64,000 nucleotides of DNA from Sphingomonas montanisoli. GTDB lineage: Bacteria; Pseudomonadota; Alphaproteobacteria; Sphingomonadales; Sphingomonadaceae. Numbering within the stretch: position 1 is the stretch's first letter; each line of letters begins with the position of its first letter. The stretch is taken from contig NZ_VTOU01000004.1 of the NCBI RefSeq assembly GCF_008274695.1, forward strand, positions 124,001-188,000, written 5' to 3'. Position numbers and translations under genes: made by a program. Below, one piece after another: positions 43,007 through 53,564 of this stretch. Under the pieces are notes generated by a model, which searched no databases, was not told where the DNA came from, and saw nothing but the letters and a program-made list of their open reading frames with translations.

Positions 43007-43074
43007 GGTGGCTCGACTCCTGCTGTGCCCGGGATGCCGGCGCGCCTAGCAGAGCGATCCGGTGCGGACAACGA

Positions 43075-44049
43075 TCAGAAGTCGGCGGACTTGCTGTCGA
43101 GTTCGCGCAAGTCGTCGATCGAGGGCGCGGGGAGGAGACGGACGGTGTCGCCGATCTCGACGATTTCGCGGTCGTGCCCCATCGCCAGCGGGCCCGCATA
43201 GCCGGCGGCGCGGACGCGGGCGAGGACGGTCTCGTCACCCGTCGTGCCGGGCAACTCCTTCTTCACGATGTGCGAGAAGATGGCGAGCTTTGGCTTTGAT
43301 CCTGCGAACAATTTTGCAGCCTGTTCGGGCGTCGTCAGCTTGGCGAGGACGCCCTGCATCTCGGGCATGGCCGACAGGCGCGGGGAGAAGGCGATGACGT
43401 TCTGAACGATCAGGTCGGCGCCTTTCGCGGCGGCATCAAGCATGGGTGTCGCGGTGGTGTCGCCCGACAGCACGGCGGCGTGGCCCGCGCGCTCGATCCT
43501 GTATCCGAACGCCGGATCGCCATCGGCATGCGCCACGGCAAAGGCGGTGACGGTCACACCGCCCTGCGCATAGACGCGGCCGGGTGCGACTTCGTGCACC
43601 GTCACCTCGATCGCGCTTGCGGGGTTGAAGGCGTTGACGCGGTGGGCGACGTCATGCCCGTACATCGCGCGCATCCCCGCGATCATTGCGGCGGTGCCGG
43701 GTGGACCCCAGACCTCCAGCGGCGCGGTGCGGCCCAGCAGGAACCACGGCGTCATCCACAGATCGGGCAGGCCGGCGATATGATCCGAATGGAGGTGCGT
43801 CAGGAAGATCCGCGTCACCCGCTTGGGATTGATCCGCTGGCGATAGATCTGATCGAGCACGCCGCGCCCCGCATCGAACAGCAGCAGATCGTCCGGCACT
43901 TCGATGAGCGTCGCATAGCCCGCACGATCGGCCGTCATTTCCGGTCCGCCAGTGCCCAGCAGATGGATGCGCATCGCAGGTTCTGCGGCCAGAGCAGGGG
44001 CTGCCGTCAACGCGAATATCGCCGCGACCAGCAATGACATCCGCTTCAT
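43075..44049 (-). CDS. Exported metallo-beta-lactamase-fold hydrolase (RNase Z/arylsulfatase-like)
   Basis: A 324-residue protein. Signal peptide MKRMSLLVAAIFALTAAPALAA, so periplasmic. The MBL core shows LLGTGGPEMTADRAGYATLIE, the metal motif THLHSDHIAGL, VAHADGDPAFGYRIE, LSGDTTATPML and the late His in IFSHIVKKEL, in the order of RNase Z-like MBL proteins. The export signal argues against a tRNA-processing role; phosphodiesterase or sulfatase activity is more plausible. ATG 44049 has GGTGGAAG upstream. Divergent from ligA with only 39 bases between starts. Confidence 0.85.
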   Translation of the reverse strand: MKRMSLLVAAIFALTAAPALAAEPAMRIHLLGTGGPEMTADRAGYATLIEVPDDLLLFDAGRGVLDQIYRQRINPKRVTRIFLTHLHSDHIAGLPDLWMTPWFLLGRTAPLEVWGPPGTAAMIAGMRAMYGHDVAHRVNAFNPASAIEVTVHEVAPGRVYAQGGVTVTAFAVAHADGDPAFGYRIERAGHAAVLSGDTTATPMLDAAAKGADLIVQNVIAFSPRLSAMPEMQGVLAKLTTPEQAAKLFAGSKPKLAIFSHIVKKELPGTTGDETVLARVRAAGYAGPLAMGHDREIVEIGDTVRLLPAPSIDDLRELDSKSADF

Positions 44050-44079
44050 CGCTTCCACCCGCTCCCCCCTTTGCGCTAG

Positions 44080-46221
<2,142 letters not shown>

Positions 46222-46316
46222 AATCGCAAAGCTTTGCGAAAAGTTTTTGCGACGCGATAGCCGCAGTGCGGCGATTAGCGGTGGAATGCGCGCGTTGGAT
46301 CGGTCATGAAACGTTA

Positions 46317-48200
46317 ATGCGCGCAAGCATCGTGACACGTAGGACGCCTCTGCTGGCGATCGCTGGGCTGGTCGTCGCCGTTCTGGCGGCCCTCGGTGCG
46401 TTCATGCTCGTCATGGCGCAAGCGCGGGCCAGCGACTGGGTGCAGCATTCGCTCGACATCCAGGTGAAGCTCAATCGCCTCAGCGAAACGGTGCGTCAGG
46501 CGGAGTCCGATACGCGCGGCTTCCTGCTGACCGGCCAGGCGCGTTTCTACGACAATATGGAAAGCGCGATCCGCGCTGCGCCGCCTGCGCTCGATGCCAT
46601 CGCGAAGGAAGTCGCCGACAATCCCGTGCAGGCGGACCATATGGTCGCATTGCGCAAGCTTCTCGACGAACGCTTTGCATCGCTGCACGAAACCGCCGAT
46701 CATTTTGCGCGGACGCAGCAGATCCTGCACAGCGATCCCAAGAGCAGAAGCTACGGCCCCGAACAGATGCGCCGCGTGACCGATATGATTGGCGCGATGC
46801 TGGTCGAGGAGGAACGGCTGCAGGCCGAGCGTCGCATCGCGACCGACCGGTTGATCTTCGCGCTGGGATTAAGCCTGGCGCTCACCGTGCTGCTGGTGGT
46901 CGGTGTGGCAGCAGTGGTTTTGCGTGATGCGCGGCGGCGTGAGGCGGATCTGACCCGGATGCGCGACACGGCGATCGCGGCCAGCGAAGGGCTGCGCGAA
47001 CAGATGATCGCGCGCGAGGCGGCCGAGTCGCAGACCCGCCAACTGCAGAAGATGGAATCGATCGGCCAATTGACCGGCGGTATCGCGCATGATTTCAACA
47101 ATATGCTGGCCATCGTTATCGGCAGTCTCGATCTGGCCAAGCGCAAGATCGGTGGCGATCCAGAGACGCTCGCGCGCTATATCGGCAACGCGTCCGAAGG
47201 GGCCGAGCGCGCAGCATCGCTGACCGCGCGGTTGCTCGCCTTCTCGCGGCAGCAGCCGCTCGCCCCGATCACGATCGACGTAAACAAGCTCGTTCAGGGC
47301 ATGTCCGAATTGCTGCGCCGCACGATGGGCGAGCAATATATGGTCGAGACCGTCCTGGCCGGTGGGCTGTGGCGCGCCTTCGCCGATCCGGGGCAGTTGG
47401 AGAATTCGGTCCTCAACCTGGCGGTCAATGCGCGCGATGCGATGGCCGATGGCGGGCATGTCACGATCGAGACCGCCAACGCCTATCTCGACGACGAATA
47501 TGCGCGGCAGCATGTCGAGGTGAATCCCGGCCAATATGTGATGATCAGCGTCAGTGACACCGGCACCGGCATGACGCCAGACGTGATCGCGAAGGCGTTC
47601 GACCCCTTCTTCACCACCAAGGCGGTCGGCAAGGGGACGGGGCTGGGCCTCAGCCAGATCTTCGGCTTCACCAAACAGACCGGTGGCCATTGCGCGATCT
47701 ATTCGGAGCCCGGGCAGGGCACCACCGTCAAGCTCTACATGCCGCGCCACATGGGCGAGCCGACGATGACGAGCAACACGCTCGTCCCCGAAAGCGAATT
47801 GCCGCAGGGCAAGGCGGGCGAGGTCGTGCTGGTGGTCGAGGATGAGCAGCGCGTGCGCCACTTCTCGGTCGATGCGCTGCGCGAGCTTGGCTATATCGTG
47901 ATCTCCGCCGCAAGCGGCAGCGAGGCGCTGGTGGCGCTGCGCGAACAGCCGCAGATCACGATGCTGTTCACCGATATCGTCATGCCCGAAATGAACGGCC
48001 GCAAGCTGGCCGACGCCGCATTGGCGCTGCGCCCCGATCTCAGGGTGCTGTTCACCACCGGCTATACCCGCAACGCCGTGGTCCATAACGGCATGCTCGA
48101 CGCGGGCGTCGCCTTCCTGCCCAAGCCATTCACGGTCAGCCAGCTCGCGACGAAGGTGCGCGAGGTGATGGACGGCGGCGGGGCGAATAGGCCGGCTTAA
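46317..48200 (+). CDS. CHASE3 hybrid sensor histidine kinase
   Basis: A 627-residue membrane sensor. TM1 about residues 14-37, a periplasmic CHASE3 domain (about 38-175) with LNRLSETVRQAESDTRGFLLTGQARFYD, TM2 about 180-205, then a coiled coil and the HisKA box GGIAHDFNNMLAIV with phosphoacceptor His258. The HATPase has NLAVNARDAM, DTGTGM and GKGTGLGLSQIFGF. A C-terminal receiver domain has Asp553 in LFTDIVMPEMNG and Lys in FLPKPF. No response regulator or output gene is adjacent, so it probably feeds an orphan partner. ATG 46317 is chosen; upstream in-frame codons belong to the ligA shadow. Confidence 0.92.
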   Translation: MRASIVTRRTPLLAIAGLVVAVLAALGAFMLVMAQARASDWVQHSLDIQVKLNRLSETVRQAESDTRGFLLTGQARFYDNMESAIRAAPPALDAIAKEVADNPVQADHMVALRKLLDERFASLHETADHFARTQQILHSDPKSRSYGPEQMRRVTDMIGAMLVEEERLQAERRIATDRLIFALGLSLALTVLLVVGVAAVVLRDARRREADLTRMRDTAIAASEGLREQMIAREAAESQTRQLQKMESIGQLTGGIAHDFNNMLAIVIGSLDLAKRKIGGDPETLARYIGNASEGAERAASLTARLLAFSRQQPLAPITIDVNKLVQGMSELLRRTMGEQYMVETVLAGGLWRAFADPGQLENSVLNLAVNARDAMADGGHVTIETANAYLDDEYARQHVEVNPGQYVMISVSDTGTGMTPDVIAKAFDPFFTTKAVGKGTGLGLSQIFGFTKQTGGHCAIYSEPGQGTTVKLYMPRHMGEPTMTSNTLVPESELPQGKAGEVVLVVEDEQRVRHFSVDALRELGYIVISAASGSEALVALREQPQITMLFTDIVMPEMNGRKLADAALALRPDLRVLFTTGYTRNAVVHNGMLDAGVAFLPKPFTVSQLATKVREVMDGGGANRPA

Positions 48201-48221
48201 GGCGCGCGCTTCGCAGGTATC

Positions 48222-48332
48222 TCGTCATTGCGAGCGTAGCGAAGCAATCCAGGCCCACACTGGAGTGAGTAGCGCGCCTCTCTCGTGCGGGCCTGGATTG
48301 CCGCGTCGCCTTTGGCTCCTCGCAATGACGAG
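48222..48332 (+). repeat. Family A palindromic repeat, copy A6 (long form)
   Basis: A 111-bp long form. Termini TCGTCATTGCGAGCG and CTCCTCGCAATGACGA as in the short form, but the centre is a longer palindrome with AGGCCCAC and GTGCGGGCCT. Flanked by GGTAT on both sides (48216-48220 and 48332-48336), a possible 5-bp target duplication. Lies between convergent histidine kinase and prmA genes. Confidence 0.88.
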
Positions 48333-48354
48333 GTATTTGGGGTGAGGTGAGCGC

Positions 48355-49335
48355 TTAGCGCCGCCGTTTGGCCATGCGCAGGATGCGCCAGTCGCCGCGC
48401 AGGATGCTGTCGGTGAGGTAGAGCCCCTCGCGCCGATAGGCATTCGCCACCGCATCGGCCTGCGTGTCGAGCAGCCCGGCAAGGACCAACGTTCCACCCG
48501 GCAGCAACGCATCGGCGAAGACCGGCGCGAGCTCGATCAGCGGCCCGGCGAGGATGTTGGCGATCAACAGGTCGTAGGGCGCGCGATCGCGCAGGCGGCG
48601 ATCGGACAGGCCGGGGGCGACGACCAGTTCGACCTGTCCGCGCGATCGGCCGACGGGCACTCCGTTCACCACGGCATTTTCGGCCGTGACCTCGATCGAG
48701 ACCGGATCGATATCCGATGCGATGACCTTCGCCGCCGGCCACAAGGCGCGCGCCGCGAAGGCGAGCAGGCCGGTGCCGGTGCCGACGTCGACGATATCGT
48801 CGAAGCGCCGGCCCGACGTGCGCAACCGATCGAGCATTTCGAGGCAGCCGGTGGTCGTTTCATGGTGCCCGGTGCCGAAGGCGCGACCCGCGTCGATCAC
48901 GAAGCCGGTCATGCCCTTGGGGGCGCTCTCGGCATTGTGCGGTGTGTGGACGAAGAAGCGTCCGGCGCGGATCGGTTCGAGGCCCGCCTGGCTGAGCGTC
49001 ACCCAGTCATCTTCGGGGATATGCGTGACCAACGGCTTCACGGTCGCGCTGGGGGCGAGCGCGGCGACGATGGCGATCAGCGCCTTGGAGGGCTTGTCTT
49101 CGACATAGGCATCGAGCTGCCACGCGTCGGGCTGGTCCGGATCGGGCTCGCTGGTCATCAGCGTCGGCTGCGGATCGAGGGCGTCGATTTCGGTCAGGTC
49201 GCCTTCGGCGATCCGCTCGGCCTCGGCCTTGCTGCACGGCAGGCTGATCTTCCAGCTGCCGGTACGCGATGCGTCGAACGGGAAGCCGGTGACGCCGTCG
49301 CCTTTCGGCTCGTTTCCGCGACGCTTAGCGGACAT
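48355..49335 (-). CDS. prmA: Ribosomal protein L11 methyltransferase PrmA
   Basis: A 326-residue SAM-dependent methyltransferase that trimethylates L11. The C-terminal Rossmann domain has RAFGTGHHETTTGCLEML, VDVGTGTGLLAFAA, ASDIDPVSIEVTAENA and YDLLIANILAGPLIELAP (catalytic-region NIL motif). The N-terminal substrate-recognition domain (about residues 20-130) is divergent, as usual. ATG 49335 has GGAG 6 bases upstream and overlaps the 3' end of the SDR gene by 11 bases, so the two are coupled. Confidence 0.92.
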   Translation of the reverse strand: MSAKRRGNEPKGDGVTGFPFDASRTGSWKISLPCSKAEAERIAEGDLTEIDALDPQPTLMTSEPDPDQPDAWQLDAYVEDKPSKALIAIVAALAPSATVKPLVTHIPEDDWVTLSQAGLEPIRAGRFFVHTPHNAESAPKGMTGFVIDAGRAFGTGHHETTTGCLEMLDRLRTSGRRFDDIVDVGTGTGLLAFAARALWPAAKVIASDIDPVSIEVTAENAVVNGVPVGRSRGQVELVVAPGLSDRRLRDRAPYDLLIANILAGPLIELAPVFADALLPGGTLVLAGLLDTQADAVANAYRREGLYLTDSILRGDWRILRMAKRRR

Positions 49336-50038
49336 AGCTGGCTCCATTCACGTCGAGCACCGCGCCGGTCATCGATGCCGGTGCCTGGAGCGCGGCGAAG
49401 CGGGCGATCTCGGCCACTTCCGCCGGATCGGCGACACGGCCCAGCGGGATGTCGGCGAGCAATTTGTCGCCGCCGCGGCTCTCCAGATAATCGTCGGCCA
49501 TGCCCGTCATCGTGAAGCCGGGGCAGATCGCAAAGGCGAGGATGTTGTCGCGGGCATAGCCGCGCGCGATCGTCTTGGTCATCGCGACCATGCCGCCCTT
49601 CGACGCGGCATAATGCCAGTGCGCGGGGCTGTCGCCCCGATAGGCGGCGCGGCTCGCGACGTTGACGATGCGGCCCCCATCGTTGCGCTGAAAGTGCAGG
49701 ACGGCGCGGCGGCACAGTTCGGCCGATGCCGTCAGGTTGATCTGCATCGTGCGCGCCCACGCATCCGACCAGGCGGTGTCGGGGGCTTCGAGGGCTGCGG
49801 CTTCGAATACGCCGGCATTGTTGATCAGCACGTCGATCCGTCCGTCGAGGCGATCGAGCGCGGCCTGCCACAGCCGGGCAGGCGCGTCGGCCTGCGACAA
49901 ATCGGCGACGAGAGCGTCATCGCCCTCCGCCGCCGACGAACGATGGCCGACGACGCGGACGTCGTCGCAATCGAGCCGCTCGACGATCGCGCGGCCGATG
50001 CCCCGGCTGCTGCCGGTTACAAGGATGTTGATGGTCAT
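49325..50038 (-). CDS. SDR family oxidoreductase (FabG-like)
   Basis: A 237-residue classical short-chain dehydrogenase. Cofactor loop TGSSRGIGRAI, NNAGVFEAAAL, catalytic Ser in VNVASRAAYRGDSP and Tyr/Lys in HWHYAASKGGM, and the FabG-like end MTGAVLDVNGASYVR. NADPH preference is likely from the Arg in the loop. Substrate unknown. Between selO (9 bases upstream) and prmA (overlapping), suggesting a three-gene transcription unit selO-SDR-prmA. Confidence 0.88.
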   Translation of the reverse strand: MTINILVTGSSRGIGRAIVERLDCDDVRVVGHRSSAAEGDDALVADLSQADAPARLWQAALDRLDGRIDVLINNAGVFEAAALEAPDTAWSDAWARTMQINLTASAELCRRAVLHFQRNDGGRIVNVASRAAYRGDSPAHWHYAASKGGMVAMTKTIARGYARDNILAFAICPGFTMTGMADDYLESRGGDKLLADIPLGRVADPAEVAEIARFAALQAPASMTGAVLDVNGASYVR

Positions 50039-50047
50039 CCGGTCGCC

Positions 50048-51454
50048 CTAGTGGCTGGCGTCGGCGTCGGCAACTCGGTGCGCCGCGCCCATGCGGCGGA
50101 CTGCCTCGACCTTGGCGTGTAGCGGGGCCCAATCGTCACGCGTATCGATCGCCGACCAGATCGCCTCGACCTCGTCGATCAGCATCGAACAGGGTTCGGC
50201 GTCGGACCAATAGGGATGGTCTATCGAAACCGAACTTTGATAGGCGGCCGCTATCTCGCGAAACGCCTTGAAGGCATCGTCATCATAAAGGTCGCTCGGC
50301 GCGCGCAGGCGGCCGCCGCGCCAGTCGAAGAAGAATCGATCGGTACCGACCTTCGTTGCCTGTAGCGCCTCGTCCATCGCCTGCAGCAGCGCGAGATCGC
50401 TCTCCTCACCGCGCGGTGCGATGCCCAGTCGTCCACAGATCGCTTCCGCGACCGCCGCCTCGTACAGCGCGGGCCAGCGATCGAGCGCGGGGGCGAGTTC
50501 TTCGGGTTCGGCGATGTGGCGCAGCGACAAGGCAAGCTGGACGACGTCCCAATGGATCGCCTGCGCCTGCCGCCCGAAGGCGTAGAGGCCGTTATTGTCG
50601 AAATAAGCAGCGACGAAACCGGGCGTCCATTGCGGGGTGAAGCGCCATGGGCCGTAGTCGAAGCTCTCGCCGGTGACGTTGATATTGTCGCTGTTGAGCA
50701 CGCCGTGGACGAAGCCCGCCGCCATATAGCTTGCGGCGAGCCGTGCGGTGCGTTCGCATACCAGCTCCAGGAAACGGCCTGCGCCGGCATCGGCCGGCTC
50801 ATCGAACAGGTTCGCGAGGCAGTAAGCGGTCAGCAGGCGCATCGTTTCGGCATCGTCGATCGTCGCGAGCCGCTGGAAGCTGCCGATGCGGATATGGCTG
50901 TGGCTCAGGCGCACGAGGACCGCGGCGCGGGTGGGGGAGGGCTCGTCATGGCGCTCGAGCGCTTCGCCGGTCTCGATCACCGAAAAGGTCTTGGAGGTTT
51001 TAACGCCCAGCGCTTCGAGCATCTCGGTCGCCAATATTTCGCGCATCCCGCCTTTCAAGGTCAGGCGGCCGTCACCGAACCGGCTGTACGGCGTCTGGCC
51101 CGATCCCTTGGTGCCCAGATCGAGCAGCCGATCGGCGCCATCGCGCAGCTGCGCGAACAGGAAGCCGCGCCCATCCCCGATATCGGGATTGTACGCGCGG
51201 AACTGATGCCCGTGATAGCGCAGCGCGAGCGGCTGGGGCAGGTTGCCGGGCAGTGGCTGGAACCGGCCGAAATGCGCGAGCCATTGTTCGTCATCGAGCG
51301 CGTCGAGGCCGACCGAACTGTCCCACCGGCTATTGCGGAAGCGCAGGACCGTCTCCGGAAAATCGGCGGCGGCGACGGGATCGGACAGTCGCCCTTCGAG
51401 TTCCTCGATCCTGGGATCGGGACGGTAGGCGGCGGGTTGCGGGATGGCAGGCAT
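50048..51454 (-). CDS. selO: Protein adenylyltransferase SelO (YdiU family)
   Basis: A 468-residue pseudokinase-fold protein that AMPylates redox proteins in characterised members. Motifs: ALRYHGHQFRAYNPDIGDGRG (nucleotide loop), GTKGSGQTPYSR, LTLKGGMREILATEML (Lys), RLSHSHIRIGSFQ, HGVLNSDNINVTGESFDYGPW with catalytic Asp, and YFDNNGLYAFGRQ. The C-terminus lacks the redox-active Cys-Ser-Ser of some SelO proteins. ATG 51454 gives MPAIPQPAAYRPDPR; an in-frame ATG at 51475 is alternative. Divergent from an alpha/beta hydrolase gene. Confidence 0.93.
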   Translation of the reverse strand: MPAIPQPAAYRPDPRIEELEGRLSDPVAAADFPETVLRFRNSRWDSSVGLDALDDEQWLAHFGRFQPLPGNLPQPLALRYHGHQFRAYNPDIGDGRGFLFAQLRDGADRLLDLGTKGSGQTPYSRFGDGRLTLKGGMREILATEMLEALGVKTSKTFSVIETGEALERHDEPSPTRAAVLVRLSHSHIRIGSFQRLATIDDAETMRLLTAYCLANLFDEPADAGAGRFLELVCERTARLAASYMAAGFVHGVLNSDNINVTGESFDYGPWRFTPQWTPGFVAAYFDNNGLYAFGRQAQAIHWDVVQLALSLRHIAEPEELAPALDRWPALYEAAVAEAICGRLGIAPRGEESDLALLQAMDEALQATKVGTDRFFFDWRGGRLRAPSDLYDDDAFKAFREIAAAYQSSVSIDHPYWSDAEPCSMLIDEVEAIWSAIDTRDDWAPLHAKVEAVRRMGAAHRVADADASH

Positions 51455-51492
51455 GCGGCGATATGGGGGCGGCAACGGGAAGGGCGCAAGGC

Positions 51493-52356
51493 ATGGCGGA
51501 TTGGGAAGACGGATATTGGTGGTCGGCCGACGGCCTGCGCCTCCATTATCGCGATTATCCCGGCACCGGCCTACCGATCATCTGCATCCCGGGCCTGACC
51601 CGCAATGCGCGCGATTTCGCCGAGGTGGCGGATCGGCTGAAGGGTCGGCATCGCCTGATCCTGGTCGAACTGCGCGGGCGCGGCGAAAGCGCCTATGCCA
51701 AGGATCCGATGAGCTACGTTCCGCTCACCTATCTGCAGGACGTCCAGCTGCTGATCGACGAATTGAAGCTCGATCGCCTCATCATGTTCGGGACGTCGCT
51801 GGGCGGGCTGATCCTGTCGTTGCTGGCGACGAGCAATGTCGGGCGACTGGCGGGCGCGCTGATCAACGATGTCGGGCCGGTGATCGATCCGGCGGGGCTG
51901 GCGCGGATCCGATCCTATGTCGGCAAGTCGGTCAGCTATCCCACCTGGCTCCATGCGGCGCGTGGGATCGCGGAAACGCAGGCGAGCAATTTCCCCGGCA
52001 ACGGCCTGCACGACTGGCTGGCGATGGCGAAGCGGCTGTGTCGCCTGACGCCCGCAGGCCGGATCGTGTTCGATTACGACATGGCGATCGCCGAACCCTT
52101 CCGCGCGCCGGGCGGGGCCGAGCCGGGGGTGGACATGTGGCCGGTCCTCAACGCGCTGAAGGACATTCCGACCTTGCTGGTGCGTGGCGGCCTGTCCGAT
52201 CTGCTCAAGCCCGAGACGGCGGCGCGGATGCTGGAAACGCTGCCGCAGATGGAGGAGGTCGTGATCGCGCGGGTCGGCCATACGCCGAGCCTGTCCGAGC
52301 CGCCGTCGATCGCCGGGATCGATCGATTGCTGGCACGGATCGCGGCCGCCGGATGA
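51493..52356 (+). CDS. Alpha/beta hydrolase fold protein
   Basis: A 287-residue serine hydrolase. HG-type oxyanion motif IPGLTRNARDF, nucleophile Ser in FGTSLGGLILS, acid Asp in VRGGLSDLL and His in VGHTPSLSEP. The middle (about residues 150-215) is a helical cap. No signal peptide. The ATG at 51493 starts MADWEDGYWWSADGLRLHYRDY. Its stop overlaps the start of a glycosyltransferase (ATGA), so the two are translationally coupled, an unusual pairing. Confidence 0.86.
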   Translation: MADWEDGYWWSADGLRLHYRDYPGTGLPIICIPGLTRNARDFAEVADRLKGRHRLILVELRGRGESAYAKDPMSYVPLTYLQDVQLLIDELKLDRLIMFGTSLGGLILSLLATSNVGRLAGALINDVGPVIDPAGLARIRSYVGKSVSYPTWLHAARGIAETQASNFPGNGLHDWLAMAKRLCRLTPAGRIVFDYDMAIAEPFRAPGGAEPGVDMWPVLNALKDIPTLLVRGGLSDLLKPETAARMLETLPQMEEVVIARVGHTPSLSEPPSIAGIDRLLARIAAAG

Positions 52357-53489
52357 AGCGGCCCGCGCGTATCCTTCACGCCCATTCGACCTTTGCGCTG
52401 GGCGGCAAGGAAGCGCGTGCGGTGCGCCTGATGAATGCCTTCGGCGAGGACGTGACCCATGTCGTGCTGACGGCGGTGCCGGGCGCGCTGGGTGCACGCG
52501 GTGCGATCGATCGAGGCATTGCGGTGGAATTTCCTGGCGACGAGGGCGCGCCGCCGCTCCATGGGAAGCCGTCGCCAGGGCGTTACCTGCAGCTCGCGCG
52601 CTACATGGCTGGGTTCGATCTGGTCCTGACCTACAATTGGGGTGCGATGGACGCGGTGGGCGCGCGGCGGATGTGGGCGCCCTTCATGAAGCTTCCGGCG
52701 CTGATCCATGCCGAGGACGGCTTCAACCAGGACGAGGTCGTCCGCCAGAACCCCAAGCGCGTGGCGTTCCGTCGCCTGATGCTGCCGACCGCCGAAAAGC
52801 TGGTCGTGCCCTCGCAGCGGTTGGAGACGATCGCGCGCGACGTGTGGAAGCAGCCGTCGTCGCGTGTCCTGCGCATCCCCAACGGGATTCGCCTGCCGAG
52901 CGAGGCGGAGATCGCCGCGCCGCTGCCGATCCCCGGCCTCGATCGCGGCCGGCCGGGCGTGGTGATCGGCACGATCGCGGGCCTTCGTGCCGTGAAGAAT
53001 CTGCCGCGCCTTGTTCGCGTCTTCGCCGCCGGAGCGCCCGCCGATGCGCGGCTCGTGATCCTGGGGGAAGGGCCGGAGCGCGAGGCGATCATTGCCGAGG
53101 CCGCGCGGCTGGGCGTGGCGGATCGTTTGATCCTGCCGGGCTTCGTCAGCGATCCGGTACGCTATCTGGGCAATTTCGACATCTTCGCGTTGAGTTCGGA
53201 CAGCGAACAGTTTCCGATCTCGCTGGTCGAGGCGATGGCGTGCGGGTTACCGGCTTTGTCCACCGACGTTGGCGATATCCGCGCGATGGCGAGCGTCGAT
53301 AACGCGCCGTTCCTGTTCGGGACGGGCGACGAGGCGGGAATGGCGCAGGGGCTGGCGCGGCTGGCGGCCGATTTTGAACGCCGGTGCATGATCGGTGCGG
53401 CCAATCGGATGGTCGCATTGCACGAATTCGACGAGAAGGTGATGATCGAAAGCTATCGATCCCTATATTGGTCATTCATCGGGCGCTAA
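52353..53489 (+). CDS. Group 1 (GT4-type) glycosyltransferase
   Basis: A 378-residue GT-B fold enzyme. Acceptor-binding N-terminal half begins ILHAHSTFALGGKEARAVRLMNAF; the C-terminal nucleotide-sugar domain has IGTIAGLRAVKNLPRLVRVF, VILGEGPEREAIIAEA, LPGFVSDPVRYLGNFDIFALSSDSEQFPISLVEAMACGLPAL, with the EX7E-like motif of family 4. Probably transfers a sugar to a lipid or polysaccharide at the inner membrane. Coupled by ATGA with the preceding hydrolase. No other polysaccharide genes nearby. Confidence 0.9.
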   Translation: MKRPARILHAHSTFALGGKEARAVRLMNAFGEDVTHVVLTAVPGALGARGAIDRGIAVEFPGDEGAPPLHGKPSPGRYLQLARYMAGFDLVLTYNWGAMDAVGARRMWAPFMKLPALIHAEDGFNQDEVVRQNPKRVAFRRLMLPTAEKLVVPSQRLETIARDVWKQPSSRVLRIPNGIRLPSEAEIAAPLPIPGLDRGRPGVVIGTIAGLRAVKNLPRLVRVFAAGAPADARLVILGEGPEREAIIAEAARLGVADRLILPGFVSDPVRYLGNFDIFALSSDSEQFPISLVEAMACGLPALSTDVGDIRAMASVDNAPFLFGTGDEAGMAQGLARLAADFERRCMIGAANRMVALHEFDEKVMIESYRSLYWSFIGR

Positions 53490-53564
53490 GGCGCTTCGCA
53501 GATTCCACGCGCATTTCGTGGCCAAGGCGCTTATAGGGGCGCCACATTCTGTCTGGAGGTTTCT

